DNA of 64,000 nucleotides. It comes from Pithys albifrons albifrons. Lineage: Eukaryota; Chordata; Aves; Passeriformes; Thamnophilidae. The translations under genes were made by a program, and so were the position numbers. This document shows, one piece after another, positions 1 to 11,300 of the stretch. The notes under the pieces were generated by a model. The model made no database searches. It saw nothing but the letters and a program-made list of their open reading frames with translations, and was not told where the DNA came from. The stretch spans positions 24,727,224-24,791,223 of the forward strand of contig NC_092463.1 of assembly GCF_047495875.1 (NCBI RefSeq). Direction: 5' to 3'. Positions within the stretch are counted from its first letter, which is position 1, and each line of letters begins with the position of its first letter.

Positions 1-283
1 TCTATTACTGTGATATCAAAGATGAATTTTGGTGGAAGGAAGATTAGGTATTACCTGTCAGCATGTTGCACTCAAATGCCTGGTGCATCTGAATGGTATA
101 TTTCACACATTAGTGAGCTTCCTTTACCTAACAGTAAGAATCATTTCAAAAATAAAAATCCTTACCATGTGGAATGTTTTCTGAGAATTTTGCACTTTGA
201 GATTAAAATATTTTCAAATGGTTATCATGTTTCCACATTGTTCAATTTCCTTATTGATCATCTTTGCCTCACTTTTTAAACAG

Positions 284-383
284 AAGCTGTCTCTGTCGCC
301 TCAGTCGTTTTCTCCTTACACTGTAACAACGCCATCATCAATCAGAAATACAGTACCTGTAAGAGCCACCACGTTAGACAAAG
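284..383 (+). CDS. Candidate internal coding exon of an unidentified plus-strand gene
   Basis: A 100-bp segment is preceded by a pyrimidine-rich tract ending TTTTTAAACAG and followed by GTATAAAA, so it has a plausible acceptor and donor. The open frame starts at AAG and encodes a Ser/Thr/Pro-rich stretch beginning KLSLSPQSFSPYTVTTPSS and ending in TTLDK plus one base (phase 1). It keeps several CpG dinucleotides in otherwise AT-rich, CpG-poor DNA, which favours coding sequence. I do not recognise the protein. It lies downstream of ZNF410 in the opposite orientation. In human the convergent neighbour of ZNF410 is FAM161B, but this peptide does not match what I recall of FAM161B, so no name is given. 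It could also be a chance splice-flanked open segment. Confidence 0.45.
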
Positions 384-2181
384 GTATAAAACAGATAATG
401 ACATTTTTAATCATAACAAAGTACTAAATCCAAGAATTTGTGCCCCAACCATGAGGTTTCACACTGCTGTGTTACAGACATCAATACCTGGCTAAACGCT
501 CTGGACTGCAGCATTTCTCCTTCCTGACTCAGTCTCCACACTGAGAACAGGCTTAAGGTCCTTGGAGGGTTCCAGGAAGGGTGTTACCAGTGTACCAACT
601 TATACATGGGTTTAATTGTGTAGGACATAGAGAGGCTGTTCTTTCTCTGGGTACCCGCTGGAAAAGAGCAGTGATCTGACTATATTGTCCTGATGCCTTG
701 TCAGATTGAAAGAGGAAGGAAGAAAGATTACTCCCATGCTCTAAGTCTGTGGTTTAAAGCCTACTAGGCTTGTATGAATATACTTGGAACAGTGAGACTG
801 AAATTTTAATACATACATTTTAAGAGGTATTTACTAAAATTGATTGCTAATTTCCATAATAAGTTAACGATGCTAGAAAAAGTAAGTTCCAAGTATGTGA
901 AGTATGAGGGGAAACCCTAAAAAAGGAGGAACAAAAGTTTGACTTTAATAGATGATATTACACCATACCCCTTTAACAAACACTAAGGTGACATACATGA
1001 ATATAATAGCAGGTAAATAAAAGCCTTAATATTGGTCCCTAAATTGAAATTGCTGCAATGGTGATGAAAGCAAAAGCATCAAACTCAGTAAGTAAAACTC
1101 ACTAACATCTCTCTTGCCAAACAAAGTTTTATTCTGAAAGCAGGATTACATTTCTGTAATCCTAAAAGAGATTTGTCATCTCTTAACATATCTCAAAAAG
1201 GGTATGGAAACAAAGAGTTTCAGCTATGCCTCTGAATTTTTGCATTTTATGAAAATAGTTATTTTTAGTTAGATTTACAGCCTGTTCAGCTAACCTATAA
1301 CAACACCGTAGAAAAGTCATCTCCCTGGAGTGTCTCCCATCCAGTGGTGAGATGACAGCCAAGCTGCATCAACAGACCTTGATTCTCTGGTGGAGCTTCT
1401 CCAGGAACCTCCAGGTTAGAATACCTTTACTAGCAGCAGCAGCACTACCTTTCCATTCAGCCGGGAGCAATATAAACTCCAAGCATTCTCTTTGCATAGA
1501 AGCTACGGTAGACACACAGTACCCTAGCAAAACTGCATTCTCACTAATGCCAGTTCTGAAGAAAGTCTTTAAGTTAACAAAGAATTCACACCACCACAGA
1601 GCAGACTCATTTAAATAAGAGCTTGATGTACCAAACAAATTTTGTAGGAAAAAGTGACTGGGAAAAGCAGGAAAAGAACACAGCATATGTAACCAAATGA
1701 TATCAAGTAGTACATTTATTTTGGATAGTAAGTCAGCTTCTGACAGTGAGATGTGTTAGAATATAGTCTGTGAAGGTAAAGGATGGAAGGAAGGCCTGTT
1801 GCTCAAGATACTGAATGCTTGTACAGTGCCTAGCACAATGAGGTCCTGGTCCTGAACTGGGGCTCCTAGGTGCTCCAGCAAAACAAACACTTTAGGCTTT
1901 AGGAGATGGACTGCAGGAGCAGTTTTGAAATGGCATTCCACAACATGGGCTAAATGACACCTAAGCAGCAGACTTCACCTCTTAAGCTCTGCAAGAGTAA
2001 CTTGGTCCAGCAGATCTTCTCCAACTCCAGTTTTACGATTCATCCTCCATCTACCCACCCACTCTGTCCACAGTTAAAGTTCACTCATTCCACTGCAATG
2101 TGGTGAGCCTCCAGGAGGAATGATCAATCCCACTTCAGTCACCACATATAAGAGGGCGGAAAAAGGAGCAGCTGGTCTCAC
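384..2181. other. Unresolved region at the 3' end of ZNF410
   Basis: This stretch should hold, or lead to, the final coding exon of ZNF410, but I could not find on the minus strand the conserved C-terminus seen in mammals (a Q-S-Y-E-V-S-V type segment followed by N-P-Q-E-L-L). The DNA is AT-rich with short open segments on both strands, none convincing. On the minus strand around 1780-1880 the sequence resembles an old interspersed repeat (tgctaggcactgtac core), which is only an impression. Confidence 0.4.
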
Positions 2182-2319
2182 CCTCCTCTACTCCAATAAT
2201 AGACTCAGTGTCTGGCAGGTGCAGAGACTCAACACCAAGGCTGGGCTGAGAGTTCATGGACATGAGATTCTTACTATGCACTGTCGATTCTTCCAGCAAA
2301 CTGCTGCCCATCAGTGACT
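2182..2319 (-). CDS. ZNF410: ZNF410 exon, post-finger region
   Basis: Acceptor CAATAG precedes AGTCACTGATGGG, and a donor GTGAGACC follows GAGGAGG. The exon encodes the conserved stretch [24 protein letters not shown] and GVEE, and ends in phase 1. Reading on through the donor adds about 15 residues (starting ETSCSFF) before a stop near 2135, which could make an alternative short C-terminus if the intron is retained. Confidence 0.9.
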
Positions 2320-5300
2320 CTATTGTGAAAAAAGGGTGAAACAAAATTCTCATGATGTAGTAGTACAGCAACATAAGATACAATCCCTGTCCCTCTTCAG
2401 GTCACACAGACTTCCCTGAACACCTTCTTTATCGATTTCTACTCTTTGAGCACTCAGCGCTTCAATGGATGGAAAATACTATGTTTATTGTTTTGAAGCT
2501 TACTATGGCAGGATCTTAAGCAGGATTGGCTTTCTCTTTAAATAATTCACTTTGCATGAAAACCCAGGCTGCTTACAAGAATACATAACCAAGGGGAAAA
2601 AAATCCACATAGAAAACCCCAACTAGATTCATGCTGGTTTTGAAAACAGTAAACCTATCTGCTCCTTGACCACAAAACAGAAATGCAACTTTGTCTACTG
2701 TCCTAGAAAAGTGGAGGGTGAGCAATCCATCCTCATCTCCAAGGGGAATGGACTTTTGTGTCTTACTGGCTTGTGGTCTCATATTTTCAGGACAAACATC
2801 ATCCCTTCTCTTTGACCAGCACTGATTTTTTTCCTGCACTTTCCCCTCCCTCAGTGAGTGTGCTCCCCTCCTTACCTGGCTGTTCTCGTTCCCTGCTGCC
2901 AGCTGCTCCAATGCGTGAGTGGTGTTTTCTCATATGCACATTTCTGCTACCACTCTGGGAAAATGTCTTCCCACAAATTTGGCACTGATGGGGCTTCACT
3001 CCTTGTGGTAGAAGAGGGAAAAAATACCCCAAGAATTACCAAAGTGGGAGTAAAGATCTCATCAACCAAGAAACTAATAATACTGTTTTTAAATGGCTGT
3101 TAACACCACTGGTGCTAATTATTGGTACAAAAACAAATGAGAAACATTCCTGTCTTCTGGAGAGCAATAAGCTTCTAGAACAGAAGAGTTTTAAACATCA
3201 GTATTGCCAGCTGCTGGAAAACTCAAGTCTGAAGTAACGTAAAGCCTTCAAGTCTGATTTATAAGAGGGAAAAAGTTATTTGAAATCACTTAGCGACATG
3301 GAAATATCTGGAGTCCTACACCTAGAATAAAATGACCAAATGCAAGGAAGCAGAGGCAAGGAAACTAGCTCCTGCCATCACACAATAAATTGCAGCATCT
3401 GGTTTACATTACTGAGCAGAGAATTGATGATGACTTGTCACTGTGAAAGGATTTCCATTTTACAGACCAGTCTATCATTTTCACAATACAACCAGTACGC
3501 TGTCCAAACCTGTCAGCTTAATGGCCTGGAAGCCAAGGAGACAGGAAAGAAAAAGCGTGGAGAACTCAATCCCCCAAATTACTACCCCAATAAAATCTCT
3601 CCTTCCTCAAAGGCACCATATTCATCATGTGCTGATATTCAAGGTAGATCAATCAAAAAAGAAGGCAGAAGCTTTGAAACACTTGTGAAATACATTTCCA
3701 TCTAATGCTTTGTCCAATTACAAGTATGTAGTAGGAAAAAGAAAGGAAAACCCTCCCTACGGCACAAATGCACTCACGAGTGATTTCAGATTCGAATGGC
3801 TGTGATTAATACATAGAGGTGATAGCGTCTCTCTAAGAAAATGGCAGATATGAAACAGATATTCAATTTAATGATATTTTAGAAACATTTTTTTAAAATA
3901 ATTTGAAAACCAATTTGAATTTAGAACCACAAACAACCTAAAAGATTAAAGTGTATGGACTACAGGCACCACAAAATGGAAGTCATGAAACACTACAACT
4001 AGAAGTTCTAGAAAAAACAGGATTGTTTTTTAGGAAATCAAATCAAAGTCCTACAATAAAGATCTTTTCTCAGACAGCTCACAGAATGTCAGATGAAGAC
4101 TCTTACCTGAGTGGACAACTAAATGCTTCCGAAGGCTGGAGTATTCAGCGAAGGAGCGACCGCATCCCTGTGCCTCACACAGGAAGGGTTTCTCCCCTAC
4201 AAGGGAAAAGTAAATTCTTAGATTTTGGGATTGCAACTTAATCTGATCACTCAAGTCTCTGAGAACAGTCTGGATGTCTCTACTCATTCTCCCTCTTGGT
4301 CTTACATGTGTCAGAGTTGCATGGAAATTACATATACGCCTCCCAATGCTTTTAAAGCATTCTCTTCACCAGCTTTTGAGAGGAAACACTGGCATTAAAT
4401 ATTTTTAGACCATCACTCACTGAAAGTGAAACAAGGGACCACTGTTTCTATGTAGACCTTTCAAGTACATAAATAGCAATGGAGTAAAATAAAAACACCT
4501 GAACTATGATATATCTTCTATATGCAGTTCTCAACAACCAGCTCTTTGCTTCACACACTCCCAGGACCTTGTTCCCTTTCTGCCTCTCAGTGCCAAAAGA
4601 TTTCCCTTCATACCAGATTCTATACTTTATTTCAGATCAGGCTGAACTTGCCAAAATCGTGTGACAGATGTATCAGTTGTTTTATGTGGAGAAAATGTAA
4701 TCCAAGGCAAATTTTTTTTCTCATAGCCTGAAATTTGTTATACCACAGCTGGTTTTGATTTGTCTAAATGATGGTAAATTGGAAGGTCATTATACTAATG
4801 CAGTGCAATATAATTAATCCGTTTTAAACACTCTCTTAATAAAGCAGGAGATTAAGCAAGCTATTTTAACTATTTTATTGTCTAACATACACATTGTTCT
4901 TTCAGAGTAAACTTTTTAAAGATGTTTCTACTGTGATTTTGCCTTTTAGGAGTCCTCTCCCTACAGCTTATTTATTTGCTTCCTATCTACAACAGCATTT
5001 GACAGTTCTGAGCAAAAGGTATCAACACAGCATGTTCCAGTTGGTGTTACAAAGCTGATTATGCAGCAGTCTCAAACACTGGTTGTACTTCCTGGCTTTT
5101 TGTAAATATTTAAAATTTGGAAAAACCGAAGAAAAGCTACCATTGACCAAAGTAACAGCACACAGTTCCATCTATAAGAAACCCTGGGGCTACTTACACC
5201 TGCAGTTTTATAACACCTTTGGTCTAATCAGACTCTTAATTGCATATTATTCATTTTCAGTTTAGAAAGTTATTATTTACTCCTCCAGAAGCTCCTGCTC

Positions 5301-8300
5301 TGTTGGTTCCATAACACTATCTCTATCAGGGAGGATTGTGCTTGTGTCAGCTGGGCCTATTAACTTTATCGGCACCTTGGCTGGGAGCTTAAAGTGCAAA
5401 ACAAAACTGCAAAAAATATGGCTTCTGTTACTACACATTCAACATTTTATTTTTGGTATATCTAATTTTTAACTACATCCCAACATCTGCCCCCAAACCA
5501 TGTGTTCTAGCTAGACTGCACATTCTTTAAAATAGCAACCTTTTTCCATGTGTGTCTACAAACCACACATACCATACGGTCGTGTTTAAGTAAGGCAGAA
5601 GGCATAAACAGCTGCTGGCAGCCCACATAATCTGCCATTTCATTTTACTACAGAGGCCTTGTGCTCTCACAGTTGCCAAGGTTATTTTGAAATGTTAACC
5701 AACTGTAATTCAATGCTACCTTCCTAGGCCATCAGGGAATCTCTAACAACACTCCAAGAAGCTTTAACTGGGCCATTTGTTTGAGTGTTGTGATAACCTT
5801 GAGGCTTAAAAAAACTAAATAAACAAAATCACCAGAATATTTGCGATGAACTTTGCTAACTACTAAATTACTGGTCATTTCAGGAATAACTTGTGTGCCT
5901 CCCTCAAACAACTTTCTAGGGCAAAAACACTTAAAGCACTGTACAAGGTTCTCAAGACTTTGGCTCCTACATCAGCTTCTAAAAATACTGACAAGGCAGG
6001 ATCAAATTCTGAAGAAGAGAGAGCATGAACAAACCATGTATAAAATACAGCACATGAAATAACGGTTTTCATTTTATTTACTAGAAAAAGCTGTCCATGA
6101 GTTGAGAGTACACAGCTTTCAGCATATGGGAACATCTTAAATTAGCACTAGCCTGACACATCTTCTAATTAATGCATTTGTCTATTTTTCTTTGCTACTT
6201 GTTCCATCGTATTCCTCATTTCCCTACATGTCCCAAAGCAGCACAGGTAACACAAGCTAGGCAGAGTCAGGCAGATGTCAGTACAGCTACGACAGCGTCC
6301 ACAAGGACTCTGTACTGGAGAAGTATCTAAGTCACTAAGCCTTTCAGGAATTTCAATTAGCCCTTTATAAAACACCATTAGAGAAGTCATGTTCACCAAC
6401 TGTTCTGTTTGTCGGTCTAGTTTCCCTCTCATAACAACACACACCCCTCACTCTATCACAAAACTGGAAGGGGGAAGGGAATCTTCAGAACACGTGTCTG
6501 AGCAGAGTATAGCATCACCATACAGTGTTTGAAGAGTGAAACCTGTGTGAAATTGCACAGGATAGTAAAAGAGGTAAGAAAGTTGATTTATCTGACCTAT
6601 AGATCAATGTGAATTGACAGAGAAAGGACATTAATGGAGGGCAAAGGTAAACAACACAATACTCTCAGAAATTTGAGGGCAGAGGAGGAAGTGGCTTATT
6701 CCTCAGGAAAGACCCCACCTCTGCAGACCACAAACAGGTGAGGTCTAAAACACACCGGTGTGAATTCGTAGGTGGTTCTTCAGATTCCCAGCTGTTGTGA
6801 ACTGTTTGCCACAGCCCAGCTCTGTGCACACAAAGGGTTTTTCACCATTGTGAGTTCTCATGTGCACCTTCAGTCTCTGCAAGACGTAGAAACTTTTTCC
6901 ACAACCTTCTGCTGGACAGGTGAAGGAGCGGTCGTTCCTGGAAAGCAACAAAGTAGCTGTTTCATTGCCACTACAGTACTGCAATGTATTTTTTCATGAA
7001 CACTTCTTTTTTTTATTAAATGTGAGCGCCTGTTAAAAATACAAATATTCTAAACTGAACACTAACAAGAACCCACAAAATTAATCTAAATCTGGTCAAA
7101 GTGCTTCAACATAAATTACTTAAAGCAACCAATAGGCCTAGTAGTTATAAGAATAATACCATGTTTGCACAGCTTTTCGATGTCAGAACCTGATGTTATC
7201 TCAAATACAGAGCACAGTTTTTCAAAGTCATAACAGCATATATCTTTACTCTGCTCACCGGTGTGTTTTCAGATGATACTTGAAGTGAGCTGGCCACACA
7301 AATGTCCGATCACAGCCCTCAACTGTGCACTTCAGCTTCCTCTCCACACGAGATAAATGAGGAATGGGGCCAGAGTCTTTTGGCTGCCCATCTCCTGAGC
7401 AAAGATGAACATTTTCACCTGGGAAAAAAAAGCCCATCAAAATCTTAAAATGATACAGATTACTATAATGTGTCAAATTTAATAGAAAAAACAGCATCAT
7501 ATATGACACAGCATTGTAAAGCAGGTATGTGTCTGGCTGTTTACCATGTTCCCACCTGATGCTGCATAGCCCGTAACAGGGATCAGAGACAGATTTGCAA
7601 ACCTTACCAGGCCCATAAACTATTCCCAACAAGCCACCTGGATCGGATCACCTGCTGCCAAATCAGACTTATCGCAAAAAGAATAGAAAGCCAATGCACC
7701 AGAAACTGTAAAAATAGTCTCTACATCAATATCAACCAACCAATTTTAAGTATAAGCCAGGATAACTCTTTAAAAATACCTTAGCTAAAATAAGAGAGAT
7801 TTCATTGTTTTGCCATTATTAAAATAATGATGTCCCAAACCTTGTGACTAAATCCAATTATGTATTATCCAGAAAACTCAGTGGAACTAAAAAGAAAGTA
7901 TCATTTACAGTATGCATTAAAAACAGGCTCTTGAAAGAGAAAACAAAAGTTGAAAAACAAGCAGCTCCAGTCAGAAAGAAGATACTCTTTCCAGCTACCA
8001 GAAAACAGGTAGACTAAAATGGAACAGCTGGCTCCACTAAAGTTCATTCCCTGAAAAAAAACAAGGAGCCTATTTATATTACAGAATAAAAAGCATGGTT
8101 GTCCTGTATAATTCTGTCCCTGATGATTTTAAGATGTCAGAACTGATTAAAAGCGAGAAAGAGGAAGAAACAACGTGAAACTAGAGGCCTTGTGTGGAAC
8201 ATTGAACTTTTAAGACACATTGAACTTTTGAGACACAATCCAGGGATTTCCTACCATTATTGCTTGCTTTGGCATTCTTTGCGAGCTGTGCCCGTGTGGC

Positions 8301-11300
8301 AGCAATTAAACTGTCATGGGCCAATTCTTGCACTCGCAGGAACCATGGGGTGCTGCTGTCTGTGCTATCATGAGAGAGAAAGTCATTCCCAGAATCTTCT
8401 GCTTCATCTTGAACAAACACCAAGTGCTCTGCAGGAGACCCCAGCCCTAGAAAAGAAGACAACTTTGTGAAACAGAAGGATAATGTAACAGAGGGAAATT
8501 TCTTTTGCTTCTCAGAGGCTGGTGAGATGGAATAGCTGCACTGAAAAAGTCTCCACTGACCTCTATATTGTAGAAAGCAGTTGATGACTAAATGCTCCTA
8601 TAATATCCAATAATGACCAGCAAATTTCATGATCTTTCCTCTTCATAAGCAGCAGGGACAGAGTTGCACTTGTATCTCCTGCATTCTGCTGAGACATATC
8701 CAGCCAGAGGACAAACAGAAGGAGAATTACCTGCTCTTGTTAGGTTGAGAAGAATAAATGAAGTGCTGTCGCTGGGCTGGAGGTCTTGCAATAAACTAGA
8801 AGTCTCTGGAGTTGACAGAAGTTCAGATGGTTTCTGTACATTCTGTGCCCTTGTCTCCTCTCCATCAGGGCCCACATTTACCTGGAGACTTCTCAAGACA
8901 GCAGACGAAGAAACATCTTTGGAAGGATTAGTGTGACTTGGAGAAGTGAGATCTCTTTCATCATCTAGTGAGGAAACTGAAACCAAAGTAAATAAAAGTA
9001 TAAGTACACTATGACTAAATGATATCTATGACTTTTTTTTTTTTTAGAAAAAAGTAGAACTTGATAGAGAACAGAGGAGGAAGGAAGTTTCTAACTAGTC
9101 AGACTTCACTATTAAATGAGAAGTTTCAGTCACTCTTCTGAACTTGTTCCTTCGTCCCTGGAAAGTCTTATCAGCAGGAGGCAGTGGGGCAGAGTGGCAC
9201 AGTAAAGAGCTGTGAGAAGGGCAGGGTCACAAAGATCTGCCACATAGATTTTACCTGGCAACATCAGTCTGTTGCATTCTGAGGTCTCAGTAACAGGAAG
9301 GAGAGAAAGACAGGTGATGTCTTTTGTTTCCGATTCCGACAGTCCTTGCCCCAGGGGAATAGAAGTATTCTGAACAAACTGAACCAGCAGCTGAAAAAAG
9401 ATACTGAAGATTAGGTCAGGAGCAGCAAAAATCATTCAAAAAGGTACTAAATACAGTCAGTCCAGTAGTCCCTGCTGTCTTGTAGAAGACAGTGAATATA
9501 ATCCCATGAATACACATAGAAGTAAATGAAAGCCTTTCAATTTACATTAATGACAAAGAAGAAATTGTTTGTCATCTCTGAAATACCTGAAAAATTCTCA
9601 TTTCTTTAACATACAAACAACACCTCTGGATCATTGCAGACTAACCTGAAGGTTCCTACGTTCCTTTTTAATTAATATTTTACCACTTGATATTTTACTA
9701 TGCTCTAACCTTTCAAGTAAATGTTTTCCACACTCAGCCTTTGGTACAGGTATTTTTTTAATCATTGTCTTTAAATACTTAACTGAAAGTTCGCCTTTTT
9801 TAAATTTAAAAAAAAAAAAGGCAATCAAAAGGCTAGTTACAAAGATGTCTAGTTCATGGCTATTCAAAATAGATATCTAATGATCAGAGAACCAAGGCTG
9901 GGTTGAAAAAAGGGAGAAAACAGACAGCCTTAGCCATCCATATCAGCTACTCCTAAAACTATCAAAGACGGATAACCAACTTGCCCACTAAGAAGATTAA
10001 CAGAAGAAACATTCCAGAATACTACACAAAATAAGGGGGACTATTGCAGAAAGGGGTATAGTACTTAAACTGAGACTCATTCCCTGGGGAGGACTTTTGG
10101 ACTGAATCTAAGACTGGGGGGATTGTACAGGACTTTATTAGGCACTTTTTAAGGGAAAGGCCAAGGGCAGGAAAAGGAAGGGATCAAAATGGAACAGGGC
10201 AAAACAAACAGGAAAATGGAGAAGGGAGGACAAGAGACCCATTGCAATAAACAGGAAGTTGGTCAATTTAGTTGTCTGGTGCAGCCTAAACATCACACTC
10301 TATCCTGTCTTCTTTACATTCCACTCCTAAATACTTCCTTTAGTGATCCTACTCTCTGGAGTGGGTCTCTAGTGACACACACTAATCTTCAGTGTGTGTC
10401 ATATGCCAATGAACTCCAAGCCAGACTAGCTGGCAAGCAGAAGAAGCAGCATGGGGTTAAATCTCAAAGAAATCCATGAAGGCTTTCTCTATGCAGCAAC
10501 CCTTGAACACAGAATCAGGCACCTTGTGCTACCTGTGTTTATGCAGGTAAAGCTACGAGCACTCTGCCTGTGTTCATCTGTTTGGCGCCAGTCACATCTG
10601 TATTATGTGTGTGCACCTATTTTCAAATAGCTGCTGAACCTCACTAGTGGCTGGATCTAAGATCAGAATTAGAGCTGTCCTCATGTTTCTTGACAGGCCC
10701 AGGAGGTGAGAGGGGCCCACGTAATTTCATCCATCCTTAACATCAGTCAGCTCTGGCAATGCAAAAATTACTTCCCACCCAACTTCTAAAAATCTCAAGT
10801 TATAAAAAAGGAACCTGAAATTTGAAAAGGAACAGAAATTCAGAGAAATGCCTTTTCTCACCCCTGAAAGTCTTCCCTTATTTAACCAAGTTCAGAGCAC
10901 CAAAGCACATGCCTTACTTATTCATTCTGTCCCCTTTATAAGATCTCAAGCTTTTGTCACAGTACTAGATGTAAAGCTGGACTGCTCTCTACTTCCAAGG
11001 CATAGGCATAGAAATCAGACTCTCTTTTTTCTATTACAAGTGCCACAGCATTCCATATTAAAATACTCTGCTTTAACAAAGGAAGTGCCGTTGGGAGTTA
11101 TAACACAGTCCAACTTTTGCATTGGACTGAACAAGTTCTGTGACCTGCACAATCCTTCTTAAGCACAGTCTCGAATCCCTCCCCTGCATGGAATTAAACT
11201 TCTGGAAACCAGAAATCGGCCAGTTGTAACACACAACAGTGTTACACAGTTGTTACACACCCAGACACATACTCTGCATTTCAGAGAAAATGCCACTCAA

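Noticed and set aside
1345..1405. Plus-strand frame reading SQAASTDLDSLVELLQEPPG before a stop, as a terminal exon of the unknown left-hand gene
   Set aside because: Attractive residue content, but the acceptor context is weak and the phase does not follow from the exon at 284-383. Kept only as a note.
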